Assembly: GCA_031308135.1 (NCBI GenBank)
Contig: JAHLJT010009436.1
Coordinates: forward strand, 155,704,750-155,768,749
DNA: 64,000 nt
Direction of reading: 5' to 3'
From: Acheta domesticus
Taxonomy: Eukaryota; Arthropoda; Insecta; Orthoptera; Gryllidae
The notes below the pieces were generated by a model. The model had not been told where the DNA came from. It worked only from the letters and a program-made list of their open reading frames with translations, and searched no databases. A program made the translations under genes and the position numbers. This document shows, one piece after another, positions 11,546-24,234 of this stretch (position 1 is the stretch's first letter; each line of letters starts with the position of its first letter).

Positions 11546-13195
11546 TCTCACAGCGTGCAAAAGATAAACACACTGAAATATGACGTACGGACGGGTTAAT
11601 TAAAAATTGAAAGTTGCAGTGATTAGCTACATGGTAGATTCATTGATTTATTTACAGTAAGTAGTAATCACTGTATTTTGTTGATTTTTATTATTATTGC
11701 AGTGATGCCTCGATAACTCCAAACTGAGATCAGAGAAAAATTCACACCTAGTATTAATTTATCAAATTTCCAGTTAGCAAGCCGTGAATGTGGGGAAATA
11801 AAAACCGACGTACAAAATGAGAGAGAAATTAGATTGCAGTGTGTCAGTATATTTCTAAAATCATTGAAACAGCTGAAATAATCCGGCGTTGATGAATATT
11901 TATTTATTACGATCATCTGCTGTACAGAAAAGTGGATGAAATATACTTATAGTCTAAAATGGAAATTTTTTTATACATTCTATTTTTTTTTCAACTTTTC
12001 TGCGTTCATCCTTCTACTCTCTTGACTATCTTTAGGTTCTTTTCAATTTCCCTCGTAATGCTGTGTTTTAATGGATGCTTATCTTTTCGCATGTTTGTTG
12101 CTAACGATGCAGGTTTATACCGGTGATAATGTTTTGAGAACGTGAAGGACTTTATTGTTCCGTTATTTGGCGATAAATCTTACAACGGCCACCGTTGAGT
12201 GCATTTTTATGAGGGTTCGTGTTTATGAGTGAGTTTATTTGCGATTTCAGTATATAGGGGTGATTTTTGTTAGTTTCATTACATTTTTCTGCTTGCTGAT
12301 TGCAGAGCTTATCTGGATCTTTCATTTGGTTCCGTGAAAGATTGTGATGTCACTTTAATTTAAGATCCTGTGTGTCGACTTTCTTTCGCGTATACTGGAG
12401 TAAATTTAATTGTAATTAATGCAAAAACTGTCTAAATAAGGTGAAAATACCGAAGGCTGAAGACACTGATGTAATATATTTTTACATTAGTCTTTGTATG
12501 AAACACAAAATAATACAATTTATGGAGATGTCATAACTTGTGCAGTAATTTATATTCTTAGTTGTGTGTTAGGTCAAAGAAAGATTATGTTTATATAGCA
12601 CATACACATTTTATTTCTTTTGAAAAATGCAAAGAAACTGCACCTTTATATGTAACCTACATAATATGAATGATCCAAACCCTGAAACCTGCATCCTGAT
12701 GCTGATACATTTGTCAAAATAGTAGTACACTTACGGAAGACTAAAAATGTAACATAGAGTTTTGGCAATGGTTAATAACTTTAAGTAAGGGTAACCGGTA
12801 ATTGGCATTCCTGAAGACAATAGCGAATAGAAATTAAATTAAAATGTAACTTTTTACGATAAACACTTTTGAAGTGGTCTTATTAGAATATTTTTAATGA
12901 ATGTAACATAAAGTTTAAAGAAAACAATGTTATTTAGATTCAAAATTTTCTTTATTTTACAAACCAACTAAAAATTGACATTGCCTTTCCCAAAAGCACG
13001 TCTTTTCTTGGGTTCGAACCTACGATGATTGGGTAGTTCAATTGTTTCAATGTTATTTTGGCCTTGAACCTCTTCAAACACTTCAACCTCTCTAGCAGAC
13101 ATTGGCCGTATATTGTAATTAAACCACAGTTTTTAAACCATCAAATTATCTACATATTTCTCAAAGAGATAAACATAATTATAAATTAATGTTGT
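11546..13195. other. AT-rich spacer
   Basis: About 1.65 kb of AT-rich sequence. I find no coding segment, terminal repeat or RNA gene. A minus-strand frame at 11668-11916 has no recognisable similarity. Confidence 0.4.
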
Positions 13196-13202
13196 ATTTG
13201 TG

Positions 13203-13485
13203 CCGACATGGTTGACCGAGGTGGTTAAGGGCGTGTACCGAAACAGACCTTCGGTCCGAAGGGTCGCGGGTTCGAGTCCTGCCTTGTGGATGGTTGTTTG
13301 TCCGTTTTCTCTCATATATGTCTTGTCGCGGAGGTCCTCGCTTTCTGCTTACCCCCAGATCAGAGGAGCCCGCAAGTGTGTTGGTGTCTATGATGTCTAC
13401 TGTATGGTCGAATATGTGTTCCATCGGAGCGTAAAGGGTAAACGATGTCGGCTGGATAAAAGCCATAGAAAAACTAGGAAAACCA
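13203..13485 (+). mobile_element. tRNA-derived SINE
   Basis: A tRNA-like head carries an A box in GAGGTGGTTAAGGGCG (about 13218-13233) and a perfect B box GGTTCGAGTCC at 13269-13279. A ~200-bp body follows, containing a GGAGCGTAAAGGGTAAACG-type segment near 13426-13446. It does not fold into a full tRNA cloverleaf and has no obvious anticodon arm or aminoacyl stem, so it is a SINE, not a gene. Spurious frames through it encode the Arg-rich peptides often mis-annotated in insect genomes. The 3' boundary is approximate; a CT-rich tract follows to about 13600. Confidence 0.75.
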
Positions 13486-13610
13486 ACAGGCGTTGTTCTG
13501 CCCTTCATCTTCCTCTTTCCCCTCCCATCACCCTCTCTCACTGTCTCTCCCTCCCTCCCTCACCCTGTCCCTGTCTGTATCTGCCGCTCTCTATCCCTCT
13601 CATTCACATT
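13486..13610 (+). repeat. Pyrimidine-rich tract
   Basis: A nearly pure C/T stretch built of TCCCTC/TCTCTC units directly follows the SINE body. It could be its degraded simple tail or an independent simple repeat. Confidence 0.5.
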
Positions 13611-13945
13611 TAATTGCAGATTCTGCACATCTTTGAGCAGATGAGGTAATATCGGGAAGCGTCGAACCAGCAAAAATGTAGAATGTTCAGGAAGTTTTCA
13701 TCCTGAAGATTATGATATGAGAAACGCGTCTTTGAGGCCTTTGGCCTCAAAGTTTTAGTTTTTAAGGTCATAGAACACATTGTTTGGGAGTTATTTAATG
13801 ATAGATTCATAATCCTGCCGAATGTGTTGCGGGTTGCATTTGACGTAACTATTTAGTTTTGTTCTACAACGCCATGTAGTGGAGTTACAACAGATTTAAC
13901 AGCACATAAACCTCGGTAAAAAAACATGTATAAGTGCCAACATTA
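13611..13945. other. AT-rich spacer
   Basis: No gene or named repeat seen. A small perfect inverted repeat, GAGGCCTTTGGCCTC, lies near 13733-13747. Confidence 0.35.
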
Positions 13946-13949
13946 ATGG

Positions 13950-14300
13950 AGATTGGTCTCACGGTGTCGGAGTTCAGCCCTCCCCGATCGCCGCCTGCAA
14001 GCCGTGTGGCCGCTGTCCAGCGACGGCTCCGCGGGCAACATCAGCCCCGACGACCCGTCGCGCAACTCGAAGCGGCTTTTTGTTCGTCAAATTGGGGGCG
14101 GGGCGCTCGAGCGTGGCCCTGATAAGACACGAGGCGGGGCGTCCGCGCCGGACGGACACGGACAAAGAAACGAAGCCAGCACACGGGCCACCGCCAGACC
14201 CGCTGGCGAGCCCAAGCAGATCGTGTTGGAACGATCCATGCGGGTAACGCTTACAACTGTTACTCCTTGTGTTCGGGCCCAGGGTTATCTTTTCTTCTGG
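13950..14300. other. CpG-rich block
   Basis: A short GC-rich block with overlapping low-complexity frames on both strands. No recognised coding or regulatory signature. Confidence 0.4.
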
Positions 14301-17120
14301 AAATTATATCGTTAGATGAAGCACGTGGGTGTACTTTCAATTTGCGAGTAGAAAAGTGCGAGTAGAAAAAGGTACGGGAGATCGGTGGGACACAATTTGT
14401 TGTTTGGGTCCGTTTTCACCCCGGAACGCGTTGAAGCCATTATGCTCATCTGTTAGTGAACTACTTATGTAACACTGCCTCTCGAACGTTTAAATTTAAT
14501 ATTTTAAAATGTTTTTACAATTAAAAAAACATTTAGGAAATAACTGTACAATAAAAATGTGTATTTATAATACAAAATAAATAATTTATTTAGTATAAAC
14601 CTACGTAAGTAAAGACATACTACATTAGTAATTAATTTAACATTGTATTACTTAATAAAAGTAAATTATTGTTTTCTGTTCTAAATTTAATGCGTATTAG
14701 AAACATATCCACTTGGAATTTTTACATATGCTGAAGATAGCAGAGTTTTCAAGGACGGCAGAAATCTATGCGGTCACGTGAGTGGTTTGCAGCGAATTTG
14801 GAAAGTTCAATGCATCACACCAATGGCATGCAAACGCAGAAAGTGTCTGTCGCCTCGCAGGGTGAGATTCGAATGAAATAGACATCAAAGGGCTAATTTC
14901 AATTTTAAAATCGGTCTTTTACAAAGGCGCGATCAAAGAGAGCGTGGCCGATTTTCACTTCAATGTTTTCATGTTTTTACTTTTGCAGGGCAAGCTCTGT
15001 TTTTGCGGGCCAAACGCTGTTGTTAACAAATAAACACTTTTTCATTCCAGTACGCTCTTTTTCTCTCTTATGTTTGTTATTCTTGCGGAAATAAATTGAT
15101 TTGATCAATGTATTAATGTTTCTCTGTCTGAAGAACTTGAATACCTCAGTTGGTATGTCGGCCCCACATTTTCAGAAATACATTTTTACATGGATTTAAT
15201 TCTTCATAAATTGGAGAGAATTAGACTTTTGCAAACAGAAAAAACCTTTCTGAATTCTTCTCAATTATGAATTTTCAGAGAAATATGAATTTTTTTGTAG
15301 CGTAATTTACTGTTCATGACGTATATTAAAAAAAAATTAATATCTGATCTCAATTAGAATGTACTTGGCGAGGAGGAAGTTGGTGAACGTCTCGTCTCAC
15401 ATTGTCTCGAATTCACGAAATTTCATTCTGACCGGAATTTTGCAATTGACAGGCTATCTTAATATCAACTTTTAGAGTTGCTGAGAAAACAAACAAACGG
15501 TTGTTTATTTTGGTAGGGCTTTGGTATCTGTGAAATACCACTTTGAAAAAAATGTACATTATTCACAAATTACTTAAAACTTACGTATTGTTTATATTTT
15601 CGTTTTTATTTCTTTACATATTGAAGTTCATGTTATCTTTGAATCGAATTTCTTTTAATTGTTGATATTTTCTCACAATATACATAAATTTCATTGTATT
15701 TGTCTCTTCATATCAATTGCCTGTTTGTTCTCTGAATTGGTAACTGGTTCCATTAATGTGGGTGCTTGGAACTGTTTTGTATTTTCTCTTCAATTAAACA
15801 CACATTACAATTGTACAGATGAAGTATCAGTCTGTTATGCGACAGTTTATTCAGTTGCATTAATTATTACTCTAAATGTAGTTTCCAGTAGCGGCTGAAC
15901 TGTCGAACACGAGTAATTTAATAATCCTAAAATCCATAGATTTAATGAAATTGGTATCATTTCGTGATGAATCAAATTAGAAATTTTCATATGGAGCTTT
16001 TTCTCTTTCTTGGATGATTTTAGGAGAAACTTTTTTTTCGACCCACTTATTATGTCATTAAATTTGATCCCAAAAATGCGATTGATTGTAGGCATTGTAA
16101 GTGTAACAAGAAGCATTGCCAAGTAAACGATTCAAGACTCTCAGAATAATACACAATGAACTGCTGATCGAACTTCATAAGAAATGTGACACATAAAAAA
16201 TGTTAAAGACATCGTAGAGAGACGGCAAAAAGAAAAGACAAGATGCAGATAATCGAAGACCGATCACTAAATACATGTATGAAGCGTAAAAGCAGAAGCA
16301 TTTTCGTTCTTTCTTTATTTCTTGTTCGGCCAGAAAGCCTTTTAAGTGCTTGAATATAATTTTTTTCTATTGACAATAAAGTTTTGGCACCATTGCTATT
16401 TGTTTACTCATTTACACTTTCACTAATTATTGTAGTTTAAGATAATTATTTAATATTTAAAAAAATTATTTTAATTAAATTATATCTCTGAGTATCAATA
16501 ATATTACTACTAATATTTAAGGTGGATGCAATTTGTCTTTCGGACCAAACGTCTGTAGACGTGAGCTTAGTATATAATAATATATAACCATGACATTGAG
16601 TTTATTCCAGAATAACAGTGCTAGTTTATAATGGTTCATGCATTTCTGCGGTGTCTCAATTTAAGATCGATTTCTCTGTAAGTAAATTCAAGCATTCCTT
16701 GCCGCTTTACTTAATATAGCCTGGCAATGTTCACGGAAACTTCGTCGCGTCACTCTGGAATATGTCTTCAAGAAATTAACTACATAACACACGTCAGTGC
16801 TCGTAATATAATAAAGTTAACATAACAAAACAAGGTTAACATTACCAAGTTTCAATACTACTGTTTGTAACCTTATTGTGTCCACTTAACCTAACCTTAA
16901 TTCCTGAGAATCAGCCTTTTGATTGCTGTCGGCTAATGACATACTTATTTAGTATACTTCGCGTATAATTAAATTGAAATTAGATTATTCACCCTCACTT
17001 TATGACTCTTACAAGTAAATGTAAAATGCAAGTTTGTTAAAATAAGTAAATTAGTGCTTCAAGAGCTTAAAAGCAGACAGACAATATATCTTATGAAAAA
17101 CAATGAACGCGATATGTTGA
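14301..17120. other. Long AT-rich spacer
   Basis: About 2.8 kb of AT-rich DNA with no frame longer than about 90 codons and no recognisable domain. Two telomere-like TTAGG units (complement near 16887-16897) are too few to matter. I see no inverted termini or pol III boxes. It may be intergenic or intronic. Confidence 0.4.
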
Positions 17121-17209
17121 CACATTAACTGCCCTTAGTTGACACTATCCCGCAAATGACTTGTTTCCTTTTTGCTCTTTTTCGCCCAACTGATTCCACA
17201 ATAAAACAT

Positions 17210-18090
17210 CGCATAAATCGCCATGTCCCGGACAGGAAGAACGAACAGACCCCCGCGACTATCGTGTCGGCAGCAACCAAGTACACACAATCGTCCTGTC
17301 GCGGCAGACAACGGGACAGCGACGCGGGAGCAACGGTCGGGGATAGGCCGCGCCGGGAGCACACCTGCGCCACCCGCCCCCACCCCCGCTCCCGCCCCCG
17401 CCCCGCTCGCGCCTCGTATTTCACGGCGCGCACCTCCCCGCGCGCCCGCGCCGCCGCGCCCCGCTCGCGTCTCCGCCCGCGCCCGCTCGCGGCCCCGCGC
17501 AAACGAGGGCGGCGATGAAAATTTTCTCGTTTTCCGCGCCGGCTAACGACCCGGCTCGTAAAATCCGGGCCGCGCCCTCGCCGCCCCCGCCAACCCCTCG
17601 CGTCCGCCCGCACCTCCGCCGCCGCCGCCGCCGCCACCGTCGCCTCCGCCGCCTGAGATACGGCCGCGCGCGAACTTCACGCGTTATAACTCATCATAAA
17701 ACAGCGCGGCGGCGCGGGCGGGAGCGGTTGCGCCGGAGCGGTCGCTAAGGTGCTGTAGGGACAGGTGGGGACGGCCGTCGCGGCGGTGATGGCGGTCGCG
17801 GTGGGCGGGAGCGGCCAGGTGCGGCTGGCCCCGCGCCAGTGCACCTAAGTGCCGGGCCCTGCCCCCATCGCCGCCGTGGCGGTCGCCGCTGCCGGCTGTT
17901 CACTGGGCTAAGTGTCCCCGTGGCCGCAGTGACCCCTGCGGCCGACCGCGGTTTTAACCTGGCGACCCCGTCCCACTCTCCGCGCCCCACTTGGCCCGCG
18001 CCGCTCCCCGCACAGCCACTCGCTCGCTGGATGGACCTGTGCTGGCGATCGGTGCGTGCACTACGCAGGCTGCTGTCGAGCCGGAAGTGG
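17210..18090. other. CpG-rich block with triplet runs
   Basis: A GC-rich block containing CGCC/CCG-rich tracts (17375-17480 and 17570-17650) and, at 17690-17700, the AT-rich insert TTATAACTCATCATAAAAC. Frames are open on both strands and are low-complexity. Part 17755-18090 contains repeated GGTCGCGGTGGGCGG-like segments. A regulatory island is possible; no gene is supported. Confidence 0.45.
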
Positions 18091-19955
18091 AAGATGTAGA
18101 TGTAGCCTGGTAAACAATGCGCTGGAAGAGGAAGTAAAGAAGACATTAAAAAAATTATCTTTAAAAAGAACTCGCGAATACTGATTTTGTGATCTGTATT
18201 TTCGTCCATCCTCGAATACATTTATTTCCGTGCAACTAGAACTAACCAGAACTTTTGCAAGTGTTGGAAAATAAAACCATTAATCCCTAACACCCTATAT
18301 TTCCGCCGGTGAGGAGATTCTCAAATAGTTATTTTACACTGAACCTCAGAAAACTATATTCTTAATTTCTTGAGGGAAATCAATATTTTTGTTCAGATTT
18401 CATTGTAACTCAGCGTGGCATAAACTTCCTCCGTTTCCTATCTGTAAATGTTTGTCATTTTCTTCTTTATTGTTCTTCTTAATTTGTTGAGAAACACATG
18501 ATAATTCTTGAATAATGTTTTTATTAAAAACCAGTCTGACGTTTCATCAATTAAACTTCTGTTAATATCAACATTGAATCATTGTAATAGTAAAACCATG
18601 TAAAATTTGCAAAATCGAAATAAACATTTAACAATTATCACTTAATTTAATAAGTATTGATAGTATTAAAATAATGTAGTAAACCACAACAAAATAAAGT
18701 TTCGACCTAATGGACTGGGAACCTCTTTAAGTCAAATTGTTTATGAAGTATTTGATAAATGACCAAAACCAATTATTGAAATATTGTTCGTTATTTTTTT
18801 ATTGAGAAAATATAACATTCATACCATTGAGAAACATACAGGAACAATAATGCTTATGGGCATCAGCGTGTGCTAAATGTGGAAGATTGTCACACATTGC
18901 TTCATGGCGGGAGCAAAAGTTAAATGGTCTTATTGTTATTGTAATTTATTGAAATTTAAGTGTTTTGCTTCTATTATCACTCGTTTTCAACGTTTGTTTT
19001 AAAAAATAAAGCTTTAAATATGAATTCTGTGTGAAGATATAATGCTGTTGCAGTCTGTTGTTGAAATGTAACGACGTAGGAATCGAAGCCGTATGTTTTC
19101 GCTACGCCAGAACAATTGATTTCAGTTTCTTGCTGTTGTGGTCGACCCCTTTAGAGTAGTTCGACAAAAGAGTATAAATCATTGGTACCGAGTTTTATGA
19201 TTTAAAACTCTCTTAATTTATTCAGGCAGTTCTTGATGGACTGTAAATGTTGAAAGAGATCTCAGCCGATCCATTTGCATACTCTAGATCACCATACTGC
19301 CGTTTTTGCTTCTCGTTTTAATGCGATGGAGGCATCCAGAAGCTTGAAAGTGTATTCCAGTTTCATAAACACGTTTCTCATTTATTTATTCATGTGAAAT
19401 AGCCCACTTTACCATTTGAATTAATCGATCTGGAAATAAATCATGGCCTTATTTTTATTCCTCTTGTCATTACAATGTTTGCTTTCATCGAATGCTACTA
19501 AGTGATGACTTCTATCATTATTATTTCAATTACTTTTATAATGTTATTGTTTTCGTAAAAAAAACTTGTATCATTAACTTTTTACTCATGTGTACGTAGA
19601 AAATGTGCACTATTTTGTGAGCTTCACATAATCAAATTTCGTTTAAACATTTTTGTTTAAATGGTAATGAATTTAATAACGTGAGGAAATTACTACTTTT
19701 TTTTAGTTTTTCACGAAATTTGGAAAATAAAATCCTTCATTTGTCGAAAGGCAACTCCTCCTCTGACGTCCTTATGGGTCATCAACGCACATATCGCAAT
19801 TCCACCACAGAAAATTGACTGTGTAAGGAAAATAAATATAATAAGGTCAAGGGCAAACTGCAATTATCCCACTGCATAATAGTTTAATTTGGATTTCAGA
19901 TTGTAAAAAGCATTCAACCAACAAAGTAGGCGTGAAACCCCGAAGGTTATCTCAG
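18091..19955. other. Long AT-rich spacer
   Basis: Close to 1.9 kb of AT-rich sequence with no recognised element. Only short frames. Confidence 0.4.
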
Positions 19956-19959
19956 CTCT

Positions 19960-21055
19960 CAGGAGGCTTGAGGCTCCGTGCGAAGGTGGGAAGCTCGCGG
20001 CCCCTTTAAGCGAATCGCAGCGGAGAACAGAGCGGTCCCCGGCGCACGTGGCGCGCGCAGCCGCAACCACTGCGGAATCCACCCGCCCCTCCCCCTCGCT
20101 CTTCTACTTCCCCAGAACATCGCCCCTTCGCGTTTCCTCACCCCTCCCATCTACCCTCCTCATCCCGCTTGCCGCCGCTTCCAACCCCCCACTCGCCAAT
20201 GTGTAGCTCCTACCGGCACCGCTACAGAATTCCCGCTGGTCAGAGCACAGCTCCTGTAGAACCTCTCGCTTCTTCAAATTTGCTCCCTTGAGCTCTCTCC
20301 CTCTCGCTCTCTCTCTCTTTTCTCCACACACTCCTGCTTGCTCGCTTGCTCGCTCACGTTCTTTCACATGGCGATTGTTTCCTTTCCTTCCGCTCCCAAC
20401 CCTCACTCGCCAATGTGTAGCTCCTACCGGCCCCACTGCGGAATCCCCGCTGGTCAGCGTATAGAATCTCGACTTCATTCTGCCCGGGCTACTATTTTGG
20501 ACTCCGCTTTCACTTTGGCGTTGATCTGTCCCGCTCGTGATGGACTCCTCGCTGTCCCACGTCTCCCTCACGCTGCCTTTCATTCCCCCCTGCTCCACCT
20601 GACTCATTCCCTCACGCTTCTTCAAATTCTCCCCGGCTGCCGTTAGCTCTCTTTCACTTCTCTACGTTCCCTCACACCCCATCCGCTGGCTCGCGCTCAT
20701 TCGCCCCGCTCCCGTTTGTTTCCGTTCCCTTCCGCCTTCATCTACTCCCTCCCACTCTGGCTTCCTCACACTCCTGTTCCAATCGCATTGTCGGTTAGTT
20801 CCGTTTCGCTATGCCTAAATCCTCTCCCGCTTCCTCCATCCTCTGGGAGTGCTCTCTGCCAAAATCTGCCGCGCCGTCTCCTCTTCCACTGCTGCCCTCG
20901 CAGCCACCCACTCCGCTGGCGCCGATCAGAACACGCCGCTCTCGCCCGCCCCCGCCCCGCCCCTGCCCCTGCCCCTGCCCTCGCCCCGCCCGCGCACCTG
21001 GCCGCATGCCGCACTTTCCACGACTTCCCCGCAGAGACTCGTTGGTGTTGGTGAT
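19960..21055. other. GC/CT-rich block with internal duplication
   Basis: This is a 1.1-kb block with a C/T-rich plus strand. A segment beginning ACTCGCCAATGTGTAGCTCC at 20191 recurs at 20404 (spacing 213 bp), in both places followed by a CCCGCTGGTCAG segment. A CTTCTTCAAATT segment near 20268 recurs near 20618. CCCCTG/CCCCGC hexamer-like runs lie at 20948-20998. Frames on both strands are low-complexity. No gene is recognised. Confidence 0.5.
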
Positions 21056-22075
21056 TCTGCCACAGTTATGTGGTTTGGATTTTTCAAATCAGGGCTATGA
21101 TTTACTAGTGCATTTTTTCCTTTTGCTGTAGTACAGTAATTGGCATTGCAGCAACCGCTTTGTGGAAAATTATTCATTAAAATCACTTTGCACAAAATAT
21201 AAAATCATATTTTTTAGATACATGTAATATTTTGCTTTCATCTTCAAATTATTCTTTTTTACTCCAGTTTTCATTTCTTGCATTTGTGGATTATAATTTA
21301 TTTATCTTTATCTAGTAAGTTCCAAGTAATTCAACTTTGTTCAATATTTCTTTAGGTATGTTTTAATTTCCACCTGAAATTAGAACGAATAGGATCACAC
21401 TTGGTCGTGAATTCACGGATGTTATCTCGTCAATGATTTTATTCAATTTTTTTTAGATATGTGAAATATTGTAAACAACACAGTAAAGCGGCAAAAATAA
21501 AGTTTTAAAAAGGATTATAAATGTGACATATTCACTTGTATGTGCTGAATGAATTGGCATGAGGACGAGTATTTACGATGAAAACTATATATTTGTTTTC
21601 CTTTTATACGGAATTTTATTAAAAAAGAATATATAAATAATAATAATAATAATAATAATAAAAATTTTATCACGCCATATTAAAAAGGCAATAATGCAAT
21701 TTGCGATATCTGAAACAGGGTACATCGGGCTTTCCGTTATGTAATAAACTTTCTTACAAAAAATTCAAGAGCGGGAAAAACAATTGTGTTTTACAGCTTT
21801 CAAATTGAGACCTCTGATCGTCATACGTTACGAAAGCAATGAATAATGCTAAGGGATCTAGAGTCTGAATAGTGGCTCTGCTCAATGTCCTTACATCTAA
21901 TGTGATTATTTAATGTTGGACAGCATTGGAATAACAAGCATGATGACTGAAACGTTAACAAGGAAATGTTTTCCCAATTGATCCTCCATCTGATGACAGC
22001 AGTTTGACTATTGTTTCTCATGCCAACAAGAATATTTTGGAATTATTAATGCGTATTAATTTGGAAATGCCAAAA
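21056..22075. other. AT-rich spacer with AAT microsatellite
   Basis: AT-rich DNA. An (AAT)n run of about ten units lies at 21632-21662. No gene or classified transposon is recognised. Confidence 0.4.
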
Positions 22076-22076
22076 A

Positions 22077-22077
<1 letters not shown>

Positions 22078-22134
<57 letters not shown>
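22078..22134. repeat. (ATT)n microsatellite
   Basis: An uninterrupted run of about 19 ATT units. It belongs to the same trinucleotide class as the arrays at 29041-29090, 29685-29733 and 35671-35716, which makes this trinucleotide the dominant microsatellite of the window. Confidence 0.95.
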
Positions 22135-23195
22135 GGAATAATTGAAATTATTCATTTAGTCTCTCTGGTTGGAAAACTCTAGAGAGGCAGTTCTGTGATT
22201 ACGGAATTATCTTTACGGACGTCTGAGTAATAACTCAATCTTCCGATTACTCATGATATAGCTATCTCATTTCCTGTAACTGACGTGAGTTAAGGCGAAT
22301 GATGAGGCTGCATTCGAACGCTGGTTCTTAAATACTGAACAGCACTGCAATATCGAGTACGATGTTATGTATTAACAAATTTAATGGTTAAAGCGTTATT
22401 GCGGAATGTAATTGCAATATGGAATTTCGTGGAAAACTCCGCTCATGAAACGACAGCAATGATTAATGGAAAATAGGAATGTGTATCAATATTTTGTACT
22501 GTTTAATGCATGTGATCTCCATGTTATATCATTTGCCGCTCCTCTTCGCCTTAACCTTTATCATCTGATGGGCTCACATTATTAGGTAGTACAACCTCCC
22601 ACCCGATCTCTACCGCCTCGAAGATTTACAGCCTTCCAGAGCTGTATTCGGGGAGCGCCCAACGATGCAGGTGAGAGAAGACGTAGTAGGGGAACTGGGA
22701 GGTGATTTAAGGGAAGTGGAAGGAACGGAGAAAGGAGTATGGGAGACTAAGAAGATAATGGAATGAGGAAAATGAGAAATATAGGGAAAATCTAGGACTC
22801 TCAGAATGTAAATAATGCAGGAAAACTGAATATCTGAGAAAACTTAGTAAGAAAAAAATGTTTAGTGATACATATCTTTTGAATGTCCCCGATACAGACT
22901 CTAAATACAGCTAATGTTAGTCGTGTATGGTTAATTATGACATTATCCAGACAGAGTTGTTAAAATTGAGTGATTGACGTGGAACGGATCGTTTTGAATT
23001 TCATCCGACTGAGAGGGCAAGAGAAAGGATATTGAAATATGTGGAAGATAAGCAAAACTTGATGTTGGCAAAGAGAATTACCAAACAGAAATATGAAGAT
23101 GGCGTTGAAAGTGGGTCGTAGAAAATCGAGGGGAAAAAAAGTCTCTCGAGAGAAACGTGCTTAAGACGAAAGGCAGCCATAGGCGTCGGGAAATG
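22135..23195. other. AT-rich spacer
   Basis: No coding frame, pol III promoter or terminal repeat recognised. A purine-rich patch (GGGAACTGGGAGG-type) lies at 22670-22800. Confidence 0.4.
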
Positions 23196-23199
23196 ATGC

Positions 23200-23515
23200 A
23201 GCATCCACGATGCAGGAGGAAATGGAAAGGGGACGGGGCGCGTGAATGTAGGGGGAACTGGGCGGGCGGGTGTGCGGCCGTTAAGCACGGCTTTACGGCG
23301 TGGGTGGGCGCTCGGCGCGGCGGCAAGGCGGCCTTGGCCCAACCAGCGCCCGCGCTCGCACCCGAGCGGGATATCAATCCCCGAACTCGTAAGATCCGTC
23401 TGCCCGCGCGGCGGAGGCTGCGGCGGTGGAGCCACGGGGCGATCGACTCGCCTCGCGCTTCCGGTGCGTGCCGTCAGAGCGCGCGCGCGCGAGAATTCAG
23501 GCTAGTTGTATTGCC
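23200..23515. other. CpG-rich block
   Basis: A small GC-rich block with an (GC)n stretch GCGCGCGCGCG near 23479-23490 and overlapping low-complexity frames on both strands. GGGATATCAATCCCCG at 23369-23384 contains a TAATC-like core within an imperfect palindrome (GGGATATCAATCCC). A regulatory function is conjecture. Confidence 0.35.
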
Positions 23516-23850
23516 AAGTCCACAACGCACACTTTTATTCCCGCACGTTTTCTGGAACCCCGGAATACCTATCCCTACTCCTTTACTAACATTAGTTGAA
23601 TCATTTAGAATAATTAATAGCAACAAGCTTTGTCGACAAATTTTGATAACCGTAAACGTTGCTATTTTGCATCGAACAATGAGCTACAGATTTCATATAA
23701 TAGTCCCGTCAACAAAATAATCATCTCCCCTTCTCTCGCATCTAGCGCAATGAGGTCTCAAAAAGACGTGCGGGGATGATACCTGCTTCGTGTTGCTTGC
23801 CCTCTTTCCTTCTCCTCCTTCTTCTCCTTTATCTTTTTACTTTCTCTCCT
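23516..23850. other. Spacer with CT-rich end
   Basis: AT-rich sequence ending in a C/T-rich stretch (23800-23850) just before the MITE. No gene recognised. Confidence 0.35.
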
Positions 23851-23851
23851 T

Positions 23852-24227
23852 ACTACGCAACTTGTCTTGAACGATGACCTTGCTTCCCCCTCTCTGGCAC
23901 AATAAACAGTTGACGGCAAAAGGTCGCAGCGAGTACTGATGACAATTTTCCAAACATATCTTCACTGGCGGGCAAATGGAGACTATTTTCTGATGAAAAC
24001 GATAACTTCTGTCCGTGATTTTCTCCAAAAAATCTAAAGCAGGTGAAGATCCATTATAGGAGATACCTCGAAGTTAAGTTAAACGCAAATTATTCAGAAA
24101 GTTGCAAAGACGACTGATTCTGCAGAGATTGGCATTACGTCATAAAATCAAGTGACAGTTTTCATAACAAATACCCCCACTCCACCCGCATTTCTTCAAT
24201 ACATCGGTCAAGAAAAGTTGCGCGAGT
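23852..24227 (+). mobile_element. MITE-like element, copy 2, with both inverted termini
   Basis: The left terminus (23852-23876, ACT-ACGCAACTTGTCTTGA...) is the reverse complement, at about 23 of 26 positions, of the right terminus (24202-24227, CATCGGTCAAGAAAAGTTGC...). The body aligns with 2478-2820 in order and orientation. Flanks TTACT/AGTAA extend the palindrome, so a target duplication cannot be read unambiguously. At ~376 bp, non-coding and with terminal inverted repeats in two copies, it fits a miniature inverted-repeat transposable element. The superfamily is unknown to me. It directly abuts repeat X copy 1. Confidence 0.75.
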
Positions 24228-24234
24228 AATACTT

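Noticed and set aside
10846..11599. Six overlapping frames of 109-225 codons
   Set aside because: Typical of stop-poor GC-rich sequence; mutually antisense, Arg/Ala/Pro-rich, without domains.
13203..13290. Possible tRNA gene (also at 28.7 kb minus and 37.1 kb)
   Set aside because: A and B boxes are present, but acceptor and anticodon arms do not fold and the sequence continues into a SINE body.
16885..16900. Insect telomere repeat TTAGG
   Set aside because: Only about two units on the complement; chance level.
21940..21960. CTGAAACGTT as a further hammerhead core
   Set aside because: No CUGANGA box and no stem II; an isolated chance match.
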